This document shows positions 26,996-37,823 of a stretch of DNA of 64,000 nt, one piece after another (positions within the stretch are counted from its first letter, which is position 1; every line of letters starts with the position of its first letter). The position numbers and the translations under genes were made by a program. This DNA comes from Breoghania sp. (lineage in GTDB: Bacteria > Pseudomonadota > Alphaproteobacteria > Rhizobiales > Stappiaceae): positions 94,958 to 158,957 of the forward strand of contig NZ_JASJAV010000008.1 in the NCBI RefSeq assembly GCF_030066895.1, given 5' to 3'. Under the pieces are notes generated by a model. That model did not search any database. It had not been told where the DNA came from and saw nothing but the letters and a program-made list of their open reading frames with translations.

Positions 26996-28642
26996 CTAGT
27001 CGCTGCGCTTCCCGATCTCGGCAAGCAGGCCCCTGGTCGAGCCGTCTATCCCTTCCGGCGCGGTGCCGGTCTTGACGGCGGGCAGCAGGGCTGTGGCGAG
27101 TTCTTTGCCCAGTTCCACGCCCCACTGGTCGAAGGAATTGATCCCCCGGATCGTGCCTTCCACGAAAACGCGATGTTCGTAGAGCGCGATGATCTTGCCG
27201 AGCGTTTCCGGATCAAGCCGGTCATAGAGCAGGGTGGTCGAGGGCCGGTTGCCGGGGAAGATCTTGTGAGGAGCGAGCCTCTCGATCGTTGCCGCGTCCT
27301 TTCCCGCCGCCTCAAGCTGGGCCTTTGCCTCCTCAAGCGTGCGCCCGCGCATCAGCGCAGCACTTTGCGCCAGGCAATTGGCGAGCAGCATGGCGTGGTG
27401 GTCGCGAAGGCGCGGCTCGTGTCCCTGGGCGGCGACCATGAATTCCGCCGGAATGACGTCGGTGCCCTGATGGAGAAGCTGGAAGAAGGCGTGCTGGCCG
27501 TTCGTGCCCTGTCCTCCCCACACGACAGGGCCCGTCGCCCCGGCTGCAGGTTCGCCGGACAGCGTCACGCGCTTGCCATTGCTCTCCATGTCGAGTTGCT
27601 GGATGTAGTTCGGGAAAAGCCGCATGCGCTGGTCGTAGGGCAGGATCGCACGGGTGGGATAGCCGCAAACATTGCGATGCAGGATGCCGACGAGGCCCAG
27701 CAACATGGGTAGATTGTCCGCAATGGGTGCTTCGCGGAAATGAGCATCCATCGCCCGGCCGCCTGCCAGGAACTGCTGAAAGCGCTCCGGTCCGATGGCG
27801 ATTATCAGCGGCAGGCCGATTGCCGACCACAGTGAATAGCGTCCGCCGACCCAGTCCCAGAAACCGAAGACACGATCGTGGGGAATGCCGAATTCGTCGA
27901 CCTTGTCGAGCGCGGTGGAAATGGCGGCGAAATGGGTCTTCACGGCCGGTTCGCCCAGGTTCTCCACGATCCAGCGGCGCGCAGAGGCGGCGTTGGTCAT
28001 CGTCTCCGCGGTGGTAAAGGTCTTGGAGGCGATCAGGAACAGCGTGGAACGCGGATCGAGCCCTTTCACCGTGTCTGCCAGATGCGCCCCGTCGATGTTG
28101 GAAACGAAATGGAGCCTCGGGCCGTCGTGATAGGGGGCGAGCGCGGCGGTCGCCATGGCCGGGCCCAGATCCGAGCCACCAATGCCGATATTCACCACGT
28201 CGGTAAAGCGGGTATCGGTGTGGGAGCCCGCATGGACTTTGCGCACCGCATCGGCAAAGGCCGACATGCGGGCAAGGACGGCGGCGACCTGGGGCATCAC
28301 GTCGACGCCCTTCAGCTCCACCGGTACGTCGGCCCTGTTGCGCAGCGCCGTATGAAGGACGACGCGCTCTTCGGTGGTGTTGATGGCCGAGCCGGAGAAC
28401 ATGGCCTCACGACGTTCCTCGACACCGGCGGCGCGGACGAGATCGACAAGCCTGTCCAGAGTCTCGCCCGTCATCTGAACTTTGGAGACGTCGAGCAGCA
28501 GCCCCGCCCCCTCGCGTGAGAAGCGGTCGAAACGGTTTTCGTCTTCCTCGAAGAGAGACCTCAGGGGGGGGGAAACCAAAGTGCGGTGATGGTCCTTGAG
28601 GGCCTGCCATGCCTCGCTCATCGAGGCGTTGGTCGCGGTCAT
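26996..28642 (-). CDS. pgi: Glucose-6-phosphate isomerase
   Basis: An intact 548-residue glycolytic isomerase interconverting glucose 6-phosphate and fructose 6-phosphate. Signatures: '[20 protein letters not shown]', '[13 protein letters not shown]', '[19 protein letters not shown]', '[21 protein letters not shown]' with catalytic residues, and '[16 protein letters not shown]'. The start is '[12 protein letters not shown]', nine codons after the first possible Met. It ends with a genuine TAG, showing that amber is a normal stop in this genome. Confidence 0.97.
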   Translation of the reverse strand: MTATNASMSEAWQALKDHHRTLVSPPLRSLFEEDENRFDRFSREGAGLLLDVSKVQMTGETLDRLVDLVRAAGVEERREAMFSGSAINTTEERVVLHTALRNRADVPVELKGVDVMPQVAAVLARMSAFADAVRKVHAGSHTDTRFTDVVNIGIGGSDLGPAMATAALAPYHDGPRLHFVSNIDGAHLADTVKGLDPRSTLFLIASKTFTTAETMTNAASARRWIVENLGEPAVKTHFAAISTALDKVDEFGIPHDRVFGFWDWVGGRYSLWSAIGLPLIIAIGPERFQQFLAGGRAMDAHFREAPIADNLPMLLGLVGILHRNVCGYPTRAILPYDQRMRLFPNYIQQLDMESNGKRVTLSGEPAAGATGPVVWGGQGTNGQHAFFQLLHQGTDVIPAEFMVAAQGHEPRLRDHHAMLLANCLAQSAALMRGRTLEEAKAQLEAAGKDAATIERLAPHKIFPGNRPSTTLLYDRLDPETLGKIIALYEHRVFVEGTIRGINSFDQWGVELGKELATALLPAVKTGTAPEGIDGSTRGLLAEIGKRSD

Positions 28643-28870
28643 GCGTCGTCGGCTCCGTTTTTCTTTCAAGGTAGGCTATGCGCTTTCGTCGTCTGTGTCA
28701 GCGGTGTCGGGTCATGGAAAATGATACGTTCCGTAACGTTATGGAGTTGACCCTTGTGTAAAGCGTGACCAAAGTCGGTTCAGATGCGCGATCAAGAATA
28801 ACTGCGCGCTACGCATTCAACGCGGCGACACGTTGATTGGTTGCGTAAAGCCTGATGAGTGGGAAACGCG

Positions 28871-30536
28871 ATGAAAGGCGAAACGATGCCACAGGTGCCG
28901 GTATTCACGCCACGGCCGATGGCTGACTATCTCGATGAAACGGTGCGCGTTTTCGCGGATCGGCCCGCGCTGGATTTCATGTGCAAGAGGTGGAGCTATC
29001 GCGAACTTGGAGCGTATGTCGACCGGGCTGCGGAGGGTTTTCGGCGGCTCGGCGTGAAACGCGGTGTTCAGGTGGTGCTGTGTCTTCCCAATACGCCCTA
29101 TTTCACGATCTGCTATTTCACCGTCCTGAAGGCGGGCGGTACGGTGGTGAACTACAATTCGCTCTACGTGGAGCGCGAGATCGCGTTCCAGGCGCGCGAT
29201 TCCCAAGACGCGCATCATGGTTACGCTCGATCTGAAGGTCACTTACGACAAGGTGGAGGCCGTGCGGGCCTCCGGCGCGCTGGATACGGTGATCGTCTGC
29301 CCGATGGCCGATATCTTGCCGCAGCCGAAAAAGCTGCTCTTCACGCTGTTCAAGGCCAAGGAGCGGGCGACGATTGCCAAGGACGAGGCGCACAAGTCGT
29401 TTGCCGAGCTGATCGACGGGCCGCCGATCAGCGATGCGCCGCATGTCGATCCGCAAACCGATATCGCCATCCTGCAATATACCGGCGGCACGACCGGCGT
29501 TCCCAAGGGCGCTATGCTGAGCCATGCGAACCTGTCGGCCAACATGGAGCAGATGCGCCTCTTCTTCTCAAAAGTACGGCCCGGCGAGGAGGTGATGCTC
29601 TGCGTCCTGCCGTTCTTCCACGTGTTTGCGATGACGGCGGCGCAGAACCTTTCCGTCCTGATTGGCGCGGAGATGGCCCTGATGCCGCGCTTTGAGCTGA
29701 AGATGCTGTTCGACATCATCAAGCGGAAGGGCGTGACGCTGTTTCCCGGCGTGCCGACGATCTATACCGCCATCAACAATGCGCCGCAGACGAAGAATTA
29801 CCATCTCACCTCCATCCGCATGTGTATTTCCGGCGGCGCGCCGCTGCCTGTTGAAGTGAAGCAGAATTTCGAGGCGCTGACGGGATGCACGCTGGTGGAG
29901 GGTTACGGCCTGACCGAGGCCTCTCCTGTTGTCTCGTGCAATCCGCTGGAGGGCAAGCCAAGGGCCGGCTCCATCGGCAAGCCGTTTGCCTGGACGGAAT
30001 GCGAGTTCCGCTCGCTGGAAGGCCCTTACGTGGTCATGCCGGAGGGCGAGAAGGGCGAGCTGTGCGTGCGCGTCCCGCAGGTCATGCTCGGCTATTGGGA
30101 GCGGCCGGACGACACCAACTGCACCATCGAGAACGGTTATCTCCATACCGGCGACGTCGGTTACCGCGACGAGGACGGCTACATCCATCTCGTCGACCGG
30201 ATCAAGGATCTCATCATTTGCTCCGGCTACAACGTCTATCCGCGGGTGATCGAGGAAGTGCTCTACCAGCACGAGGCGGTGGAGGAGGCGATCGTCATCG
30301 CCGTTGCCGGCAATTATCGTGGGCAGGCGCCCAAGGCCTTCGTCAAGCTGAAGGAAGGGGCGAGCCTGGACGAGGACGAACTCAAGACCTTCCTGAAGGG
30401 CCATCTCTCCACCATCGAGATGCCGCGCCTGATCGAGTTCCGGGATGAATTGCCGAAGACGCTCGTCGGCAAGCTGTCCAAGAAGGAACTGGTTGAGGAG
30501 GAAAAGGCGAAGGCGGGAGACGTCGCCGCCGAATGA
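28871..30536 (+). CDS. Long-chain fatty-acid-CoA ligase (one frameshift as read)
   Basis: An acyl-adenylate-forming CoA ligase for fatty-acid activation. Motifs in order: 'LQYTGGTTGVPKGAMLSHANL' (split, A3), 'LCVLPFFHVFAMT', 'MCISGGAPLPVEVKQNFE', 'EGYGLTEASPVVSCNP', 'YLHTGDVGYRDEDGYIHLVDRIKDLII' and 'YPRVIEEVLYQHEAVEEAIV', ending with the catalytic Lys in 'LPKTLVGKLSKKEL'. One frameshift near 29203 separates 'IAFQARDS' from 'RIMVTLDLKVTYDKV'. ATG 28886 ('MPQVPVF') is an alternative start. Confidence 0.9.
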
Positions 30537-30654
30537 GCGCGGCCGGGCGGCGGGTGGACCTGTATACTTGCGCACGATGCAGCGGTACTGTATCGGAAAT
30601 AGTCAGAAATAACGATGGATGCACGTTGGTTCCAGTTCCAGACGAAGGTCGTTC

Positions 30655-31563
30655 ATGACATCGCCGCCGCCTAGCTATCTGGCCACACGGGAAATGGCCG
30701 AGCTGCTGCGGGTCAAGGAACGCAAGGTTTACGAACTGATCTCAACCGGCGCCGTTCCGTATTCGCGTGCAACGGGAAAACTGCTGTTTCCGCGCGAAGC
30801 TGTGCTGGCCTGGATCGAGAGTACGGGCGGCGGTGAGGGACATGCGGGGGGAGCGGAGGAGCGGCCGAACGTTCTTCTGGGATCGCACGACCCGCTGCTG
30901 GAATGGGCGCTGCGCGAGTCCTGTTCCGGACTTGCCGCCTTCTATGACGGCTCCTTTGACGGGATCGAGCGCTTTGCCGAACGCGGGCGGCGTCGCGACC
31001 GGCTTGCATATTCCCGAACAGGGGAATGAGGCAGATGGCAACTTGGGCTGGAACCGCGCCACGGTGGCCGAGCGGTTCAGTTATCGGCCCGTCGTTCTGA
31101 TCGAATGGGCGTGGCGCGAGCGCGGGTTGATCGTTGCCAAGGGCAATCCGCTCGGTCTTTCCGGGATCGCCGATCTTTCCGGGGTGCGTGTCGTTCAGCG
31201 TCAGGCCAAGGCGGGCAGCCAGCGGCTGATGGAGCTGATGCTCGACGGGTGGGGATCAAGCCGTCGGCTCTTACCCCGACCGGAAGCCTGGCGCGCGACG
31301 AGCGCGAAGCAGCACTGGGGGTGCTGGAAGGCAAGGCGGATGCCGCCTTCGGTCTTGCTGCACTGGCCCGCCAGTTGAAGCTCGATTTCGTTCCGCTGTG
31401 CCGGGAGCGCTACGACCTGCTGGTCTGGAGGCGCGCATGGTTCGACCCGCCGATGCAGACGCTTTCGGAATTCTGCAGGAGTGCGGCCTTCGCCGACATG
31501 GCGAAGGAGCTGAGCGGTTACGATGTCTCCGAGTTCGGGAAGGTGCACTCCAACGGCGCTTGA
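30655..31563 (+). CDS. HTH regulator with periplasmic-binding-like domain (frameshifted as read)
   Basis: A cytoplasmic regulator joining an excisionase/MerR-like helix-turn-helix ('YLATREMAELLRVKERKVYELISTGAVPYSRATGKLLFPREAVLAWIE', split) to a PBP-like domain ('LGSHDPLLEWALRESCSGLAAFYDGSFDGIERF', 'RGLIVAKGNPLGLSGIADLSGVRVVQRQAKAGSQRLMELML', 'ALGVLEGKADAAFGLAALARQ'). Proteins of this plan often respond to molybdate or tungstate. Frameshifts lie near 30993 and 31252. It is 1.3 kb from a molybdenum hydroxylase gene, which may be its target. Confidence 0.82.
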
Positions 31564-31575
31564 ACCGCTGCCGCG

Positions 31576-32589
31576 TCAGTTGTTGTAGCCGCGTCCTTCC
31601 GGCGTTCGCACCAGGCGTTTGTTGCGCCGTGCCTCGCGGTGGACGGTGTAGAGCGAGCCCGCGATGATGAAGGCTGCGCCGATCAGCGTGTTGACGCCCG
31701 GCCATTGGCCGAAGATCACGACACCGAAGAAGGTCGCATATAGAAGGCGGGTGTAGTCGAGCGAGGCGATCGCGGTCGCTTCGCATGTCCGGAACGCCTG
31801 GATGTTACACATCTGCGGGCACCACGCGACCATGCCGATAGCGACGAGGATCACGATCTCGTGCCAGGTCGGCGTCACCCAGTAGTACCAGGTCGGCGTG
31901 ATCATCAGCAGCCCGACGCCGAAGGCCTGATAGGTCAGGATGGTGACCGGACGGTCCGTGCGCGTCATCTGGCGGATCAGGATCATGACCATCCCGGCAC
32001 AGGCCGCGCCGGCCACCGTCATCAGGCCGTAGGCGTTCATCGAATTGTCGCTGGTCGGATTCAGCATCACGATCACGCCCAGGAATCCCACGATGACCGC
32101 GCCCCAACGGTGCACGTCAACCGTTTCCTTCAGGATCGGGATGGCGAAGATCGTGACGAAGAAGCTTTTCGCAAACGAGATGGCGGTGGCGTCGGCCAGC
32201 GGCAGGTGAACGACCGCCGTGAAGCCGAATATCATGGCGCCGGAGGCCAGCACGATGCGCAGCAGGTGCAGTTGCGGCCGCTTGGTGCGCAGGGAGGAGG
32301 GGAAAGACCGGATGATCGTGGGGATGACGATGCAGGTCATCACGATCTGACGGGTCAGCAGGATCTCCGCCACGTGAATGCCCTGGCCCGCGAGCTTGAT
32401 CAGCGTCGTCATGATTGTGAATAAGAAGGCGGCTGCGAGGATCCACAATGCCCCGCGGGCATTTCCGGGTAGAGCCCTCCACCAGACGAGCCAGCGCAGG
32501 ATGTGATGTCTGGCGCGTCCCTTGAGGCCATGTGTCTTTGATCGGCCCGGTGGCGGGGTTGAGCCGGGCTCCGGAGGATGGTCGGGCAT
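31576..32589 (-). CDS. EamA/DMT-family exporter
   Basis: An intact 337-residue drug/metabolite transporter with ten predicted membrane helices in two EamA repeats, beginning 'GALWILAAAFLFTIMTTLIKLAGQGI' and 'NAYGLMTVAGAACAGMVMILIRQM' (both split). Repeat ends are 'FAKSFFVTIFAIPILKETV' and 'LLYATFFGVVIFGQWP'. A Pro- and Arg-rich cytoplasmic leader of about 40 residues precedes it. The substrate is unknown. It faces the HTH-PBP gene tail to tail with 12 bp between the stops. Confidence 0.88.
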   Translation of the reverse strand: MPDHPPEPGSTPPPGRSKTHGLKGRARHHILRWLVWWRALPGNARGALWILAAAFLFTIMTTLIKLAGQGIHVAEILLTRQIVMTCIVIPTIIRSFPSSLRTKRPQLHLLRIVLASGAMIFGFTAVVHLPLADATAISFAKSFFVTIFAIPILKETVDVHRWGAVIVGFLGVIVMLNPTSDNSMNAYGLMTVAGAACAGMVMILIRQMTRTDRPVTILTYQAFGVGLLMITPTWYYWVTPTWHEIVILVAIGMVAWCPQMCNIQAFRTCEATAIASLDYTRLLYATFFGVVIFGQWPGVNTLIGAAFIIAGSLYTVHREARRNKRLVRTPEGRGYNN

Positions 32590-32656
32590 GCGGTATTATA
32601 CTCCTGACACCACTCAACATAGGGATATTTGTTGCAAGGGCCATCCCAACTTGTTG

Positions 32657-32845
32657 TTAGATGTCGTCGGGGACGTTGAAGGTGCCGTGCTCAAAGGGGC
32701 AAACCGGGCACCCGTGGCCGGGCCTTCGAAATTCACCGGTACCGCAGGGGTAGAGACAAGCCTCGTCTCTGGTTAAGCTCACGCAACGACCTATTTGCCT
32801 ACGCATCATCATTTTCCTCGAGGGAGGTCGTTCCGGCTCACGCAA
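32657..32845 (-). CDS. Possible small four-cysteine protein
   Basis: A 62-codon ORF in the gap between the EamA gene and the molybdenum hydroxylase. Its second half 'CLYPCGTGEFRRPGHGCPVC' has Cys-x3-Cys...Cys-x2-Cys, as in small zinc ribbons, and ends 'PFEHGTFNVPDDI'. I do not recognise a family and see no clear ribosome site. It could be a chance ORF. Confidence 0.25.
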   Translation of the reverse strand: MREPERPPSRKMMMRRQIGRCVSLTRDEACLYPCGTGEFRRPGHGCPVCPFEHGTFNVPDDI

Positions 32846-32873
32846 ATCCCGTCAATTGAGAGGCGCCTTTTCC

Positions 32874-35172
32874 ATGAACAAGCCGATCAATGCGAAGTTC
32901 GGTATCGGCACTCCGATGCGCCGGACGGAAGATCCGAGCCTGATCACCGGGCACGGTCGGTATGTCGGCGACATCACGCCGGAGGGGACGGTGCACGGGT
33001 TCGTGGTGCACTCGGCAATGGCGCATGCGCGGATCTCCGTGTCCGGACTGGAGGAGGCGCGCTCTGCTCCGGGCGTGTCGCTGGTGCTGATGGCCGCCGA
33101 TGTCTCGGATCTCGGACTGATGCCGACCAAGGCTGTCCTTCCTCAGGTCGACGGGACGCAACATGCCGTGCTGCCGCGCGAGATCCTGTGTTCGGACACG
33201 GTGCGCCATGTGGGCGAGGCGATCGCCTTCGTGGTTGCCGACAGCGTGGAGGCGGCGAAGTTGGCGGCGGAGTTGATCGAGATCGACGACGATCCGCTTG
33301 ATGCGATCGTCGATACGCAAGGCGCGCTGGCGCCGGATGCGCCGCTGGTCTGGCCGATATGTGCACCAATCAGGCGTTCGAACTCGGCCGCGGCGACAAG
33401 GCGAAGGCGGACGATGCCTTTGCCGGGGCAGCTCATGTCACCGCCATCGATCTCGTCAACAACCGGCTTGTCTCGAACTACATGGATACGCGCGGCTGCA
33501 TCGCGGAATATGACGGCGACAGCGGGCGCTATACGCTGACGGTCGGCACCCAGGGCGTCCACGGCGTGCGCGATATCCTGGCCGAGGATATCCTGAAGAT
33601 CGATCCCGCCCGGCTGCATGTGATCACGCCGGATGTGGGAGGCGGGTTCGGGCCGAAGGTCTTCGTCTACCGCGAATATCCGCTGTGTCTGGTGGCGGGC
33701 TAAAAACTCGGGCGGCCGGTCAAGTGGATCAGCGAGCGCATGGAGCATTTCGTGGCCTGCGCGCAAGGGCGGGACAATGTCACCCATGCCGAAGTGGCGA
33801 TGGACGCGGAGGGACGCTTTCTCGGTCTGAAGATCGACGTCATCGCCAATATGGGCGCCTATCTCCATCAGTTCGGCCCCTATATCCCGTGGGTCGGGAC
33901 GAGCATGTCGACCGGGCTCTACGATATCGACGTGCTGCATGTGCGGGTGCGCGGGGTCTATACGAACACGGTGCCGGTCGATGCCTATCGTGGGGCCGGT
34001 CGACCGGAAGCGGCTTATGTGCTCGACCGGCTGGTCGACAAGGCGGCGATCGAGATGGGCCTGTCTCCGGCCGAAATCCGTCGCCGCAACTTCATTGCCG
34101 ACGACAAGCTTCCCTATACGACCGCAACGGGCCGGATGTACGACACCGGCGCCTTTTCCGTTCATCTGGATGCGGCGCTCGACGAGGCCGACTGGGCGGG
34201 CTTCGAGGCCCGGGCGCAGGAAGCGGGCGAGCGCGGCAAATATCGTGGCATCGGCATGTCGACCTATATCGAGGCCTGCGCCTTCGCGGGTTCGGAAGAG
34301 GTAAACATGCGGCTCGATGAAAAGGGCCGTGTGACGCTTCTGATCGGCACGCAGACCAACGGGCAGGGCCACGCCACGGCCTACGGCCAGGTGGCGGCGG
34401 AGATCCTCGGGCTCGATATGGATGGCATCGACGTGGTGCAGGGCGACAGCGACTTTATCGCCACCGGCGGCGGAACGGGCGGGTCGCGCTCCATCCCGCT
34501 CGGGCTCCCTTCCGTCGATACCGCCTCGCGCATCCTGTCGGACAAGATCAAGGCGCTGGCGGCCGATCTTCTGGAAGCCGGGGCGGAGGATCTGGAACTC
34601 GATGGCGGCAGCGTGCGCGTGGTCGGCACGGACAAGTCGGTCAGCTTCGCGGAGGTCGCGACCCATGCGGGCGATCCGCAGGATCTGGCATCCCAGGCGC
34701 GCATCGAGCAAACGGAAGCGACCTATCAGAACAGAACGCATATCTGCGAGGTGGAGATCGATCCGGAGACGGGGGTGAGCGAGATTGTGCGCTACACGAT
34801 CGTCGACGATTTCGGCGTCACCGTGAACCCGCTGCTGCTGGCCGGTCAGGTTCACGGCGGGATCGTTCAGGCGATCGGACAGGCGCTGATGGAGAACACC
34901 GTCTACGACGAGGACGGCCAGCTTCTGAGCGCGTCGTTTCTGGACTACGCCATGCCGCGCGCCGGGGACGTGCCGTGGTTCGATTTCCGCCCATCATGAA
35001 TGCGCTCGGCATCAAGGGAGCCGGGGCCGGGGAGGCCGGCACGATCGGCGGATGCGGCGCGGTGATGAATGCGGTGGGCGATGCGTTGCGCCGTGGTGCG
35101 GGCGTGGCGCATATCGATATGTCCGCAACACCGGACCGGGTGTGGCGGGCCATTCAGGCGGCGCAAACCTGA
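32874..35172 (+). CDS. Molybdenum hydroxylase large subunit, CoxL form II-like (interrupted as read)
   Basis: The molybdopterin-cytosine-dinucleotide subunit of a xanthine dehydrogenase/CO dehydrogenase family enzyme. Motifs: 'PMRRTEDPSLITGHGRYVGD', 'VGEAIAFVVAD', 'TPDVGGGFGPKVFVYREY', 'AYRGAGRPEAAYVLDR' (the form II loop, not the AYXCSFR of true CODH), 'GQGHATAYGQVAAEILG' and the catalytic Glu in 'GIKGAGAGEAGTIGG'. Lesions: frameshift near 33355, TAA at 33701-33703 in 'LVAG*KLGRPVKW', and a break near 34992 with a few residues missing. No FAD or FeS subunit gene is adjacent. Substrate unknown. Confidence 0.85.
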
Positions 35173-35391
35173 GAGCCGGGCGGCGAGAGCGCGGGCAAAA
35201 GTGGCGCTCTCGGGATAAGAGACAAATTGCCTCGGAGGACATGCAAAGGGTGATTTTTTGCTTACGCGGTAATTTAACAGCAAGACCGGTTGTACTAGGG
35301 TTGTTGCTCCAACTCTGGCGTTTCGGGTCCGAATTTCCCGCGCCGACACCCGAGAGCCACGGCAACTGTGGCCTGAAAGCAGTTATCCTAC

Positions 35392-36372
35392 ATGTCTTTC
35401 GGTGCGTCTCCGACGCCAGTTTACGAAACGGTTCGCCGGCCGATGACCGGCATCTCCCTCAAGGTTCTCTCCACCATCACGTTCACGTTGATGTCGGCGA
35501 TTATCAAGCTGATCATTGACGAGATTCCAACCGGCGAAGTCGTGTTCGCGCGTAATTTCCTGGGCATGATCCCGGTGTTCGTGATGATGGCGGCGCAAGG
35601 CCAGCTTCCCGTTGCGATCAAGACGCGACGGCCGCTCGGCCACTTCCTGCGCGCCATTATCGGCGTGACGGCCATGTCCCTCAATTTCGCCGCGCTCGCC
35701 TTCATCCCGCTACCGGATGCGACCGCGATCGGCTATGCCGCACCGCTGCTGACGGTGGTGATGGCGGTTTTCATCCTGAAGGAGATTGTCGGCGTCTATC
35801 GCTGGAGCGCGGTCGGGGTGGGGTTCGTCGGCGTGGTCATCATTCTGGCGCCGAACCTCGGCTCTAGCCAACTCGATCAGGAAACCGCAATCGGTGCCAG
35901 CCTGGCGCTGACAGCCACCCTGTTCATGGCGGGTGCGGCGATCATCGTCCGCAAGCTGATTACTTCGGAGCGCTCGGCGACCATCGTTTTGTGGTTCTCC
36001 GCCTCGTCCTCGGTTCTGGCCCTGACGACCATTCCGCTCGAAGCCATCTGGCCGAGCCAGACGTGGGTCATGCCGGAGGGCTGGCAGTGGGGCATGATCG
36101 TGGCGACCGGGCTCTTGGGCGGGCTCGGGCAGATCCTGATGACGACGAGCTATCGCTTCGCCGATGCCTCCACCATCGCGCCGTTCGACTACACGACGAT
36201 CATCTGGGCAACCGCGCTCGGCTGGGTGATGTTCGATGAGGTGCCTGGGCCGACGGTGATCGCCGGTGCGGCGGTCGTGATCGCGGCAGGACTTTTCGTG
36301 CTCTACCGCGAACAGCATCTCGGCATCGACCGCACCCGCTCCCGGTGTGCCTCCACGCCCAGCAAATCTTAG
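35392..36372 (+). CDS. EamA/DMT-family exporter
   Basis: An intact 326-residue transporter with two EamA repeats: 'GISLKVLSTITFTLMSAIIKLIIDE' ... 'PLLTVVMAVFILKEIVGVYRW' and 'AIGASLALTATLFMAGAAIIVRKLI' ... 'FDYTTIIWATALGWVMFDEVPGP' (all split). It resembles the exporter at 31576 in topology but not closely in sequence. It may belong functionally with the preceding molybdenum hydroxylase, from which it is 219 bp distant, but nothing proves this. Confidence 0.88.
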   Translation: MSFGASPTPVYETVRRPMTGISLKVLSTITFTLMSAIIKLIIDEIPTGEVVFARNFLGMIPVFVMMAAQGQLPVAIKTRRPLGHFLRAIIGVTAMSLNFAALAFIPLPDATAIGYAAPLLTVVMAVFILKEIVGVYRWSAVGVGFVGVVIILAPNLGSSQLDQETAIGASLALTATLFMAGAAIIVRKLITSERSATIVLWFSASSSVLALTTIPLEAIWPSQTWVMPEGWQWGMIVATGLLGGLGQILMTTSYRFADASTIAPFDYTTIIWATALGWVMFDEVPGPTVIAGAAVVIAAGLFVLYREQHLGIDRTRSRCASTPSKS

Positions 36373-36418
36373 GGCGAGCGAGATGAGGTGCGGAGCGGGA
36401 GCGTTCAGGCGAGCGCGA

Positions 36419-36655
36419 TCAGAACGCCTTGAAGGTGAGCATCGTCTTCGTGTCGACGATGTTGGTGATGGAGTGAACCTTCTGGTTCACGAACTGGCCG
36501 ATATCGATGTCGTTCTCCACGTAGAACTTTGCAAGCAGATCGTAGTCGCCCGCCGTGGAATAGATTTCCGAGGCGATTTCGGCGTCTGCCAGCTCGTTGG
36601 CAACCTCGTAGGACTTGCTGAGCTTGCATTTGATGAGGACAAAGAAGGGGACCAT
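36419..36655 (-). CDS. Stand-alone Lrp/AsnC ligand-binding (RAM) domain protein
   Basis: A 78-residue protein 'MVPFFVLIKCKLSKSYEVANELADAEIASEIYSTAGDYDLLAKF...TMLTFKAF' that matches only the C-terminal ligand-binding domain of Lrp/AsnC regulators, without a helix-turn-helix. Such stand-alone RAM proteins bind amino acids and can form decamers or mixed assemblies with Lrp regulators. I start at MVPFF because upstream codons are not conserved. Convergent with the EamA gene. Confidence 0.85.
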   Translation of the reverse strand: MVPFFVLIKCKLSKSYEVANELADAEIASEIYSTAGDYDLLAKFYVENDIDIGQFVNQKVHSITNIVDTKTMLTFKAF

Positions 36656-36792
36656 GGATGTCTCCCGAAAAGGGTGAAAGCTGAATCGCCCCAATCAAAC
36701 GGATTGGACGGCCTGGGGCAAGTTCGGTGTGCAACGACGAACAGCGCTTTACCGTCGCTCTTGTCACGGCTGGTCGTTCCTACTAGGTGTTA

Positions 36793-36887
36793 ATTCATCC
36801 AATGGAGGTGCCCTACAAGGGCTTAGAGGCTTCGTGCCAACCCCTCGAACCTGAATCGGATTATGCCGGCGGAGGGAATTGGAATGA
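36793..36887 (+). ncRNA. TPP riboswitch (THI element)
   Basis: Conserved parts of the thiamine-pyrophosphate aptamer are visible in order: GGTGCCC (36818-36832 region) with GGGCTTAGAGG, then ACCCCTCGAACCTGA, TCGGATTATGCCGG and CGGAGGGAA. The flanks TCATCCAAT and ATTGGAATGA close the P1 stem. The invariant CUGAGA of the HMP pocket reads CTTAGA here, one base off. It lies about 100 bp before thiM on the same strand, leaving room for an expression platform that hides the ribosome site. When TPP is plentiful the operon should be shut. Confidence 0.85.
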
Positions 36888-36989
36888 CTGAATCCATCAG
36901 CGCCGGATGTCGCCGGCCCCGACCTTCCCCCAAAATGCACCGCGCTTCCGTGCGGCCAGGTTGTCTGCTTGCCCGGAGTGTGTCGTCAG

Positions 36990-37823
36990 ATGAGCGTATC
37001 CCGGAAGGTATCGGTTTTGCTTGAAACTGCGTGTGTCCTGCAGCGGCTGCGCACCATAAGGCCGCGTGTTCATTGCATCACCGGCGCTTTGACGCAGTCT
37101 GCGACCTCCGGCATCCTGCGAGCGCTCGGCCCCGTACCCTCCATGAGCACCAGCGCAAGCGATGCATCCGCCTTCGTGGAAGTGGTGGATGCGCTGTTCG
37201 TCGATCTCGATGTGCTGGATGAGAGCGGCATCGACGCTCTCGATGACGTGGTCAAGGCGGCGAATCAGATCCGCGTGCCTTGGGTGCTGGATCCCTCGAT
37301 GACCGATCGTTCGCCCGCGCAGCGCGATGCGGCCCTGCGCCTGCTTGAGCGACGTCCGAGCGTGGTTCGCGTCAACGTTACGGAATTGCTGGCGCTTCTG
37401 CCTGAGAAGCAATCGATCGCCGGGTTTGCCCGAGACCGCGACATCACGGTCGCGTTGAGCGGTGTCGTGGATACGGTTAGCGACGGGAGGCGTCAGTTCA
37501 TGCTCGAAAACGGGCACGAGATGATGGGGCTGACGACCGGGCTCGGCGCGGCGATGACGGCGGTGATCGCTGCTGCTTGCGTGGTGGAGCGTGCGCCTCT
37601 GGTCGCTGCGGCGACGGGGCTGTCCCTCGTCAATATCGCGGGCGAGATCGCAGCCGGGCAGGCGCACGGCCCGAAGAGCTTTTCAATTGCGATTCTGGAT
37701 GCGCTGCATGCTGTGAGCGAGAGGGACGTGAAGCGCCGGATCAAGGCGAACGAAGAATGCCTGAAGGCGGTGGATCTCGCCGTCCCGGGGCGGGAAACCA
37801 CAAGGGAGCTGACAGCGACATGA
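36990..37823 (+). CDS. thiM: Divergent hydroxyethylthiazole kinase-like protein (ThiM family)
   Basis: A 277-residue ribokinase-fold protein behind a TPP riboswitch, so a thiamine-salvage role is likely. Family features are present but altered: 'VHCITGALTQSATSGILRALGPVPSM' replaces 'VHCITNxVxxxxxANxLLAxGxSP', 'VPWVLDPSM' keeps the DP, 'VRVNVTELLAL' stands for 'xGNxxE', and the anion-hole/catalytic segment 'GTGC' reads 'TGLGAAM', without the active-site Cys. The thiazole kinase reaction may be lost or changed. Start at ATG 36990; the stop overlaps thiD by ATGA. Intact. Confidence 0.75.
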   Translation: MSVSRKVSVLLETACVLQRLRTIRPRVHCITGALTQSATSGILRALGPVPSMSTSASDASAFVEVVDALFVDLDVLDESGIDALDDVVKAANQIRVPWVLDPSMTDRSPAQRDAALRLLERRPSVVRVNVTELLALLPEKQSIAGFARDRDITVALSGVVDTVSDGRRQFMLENGHEMMGLTTGLGAAMTAVIAAACVVERAPLVAAATGLSLVNIAGEIAAGQAHGPKSFSIAILDALHAVSERDVKRRIKANEECLKAVDLAVPGRETTRELTAT

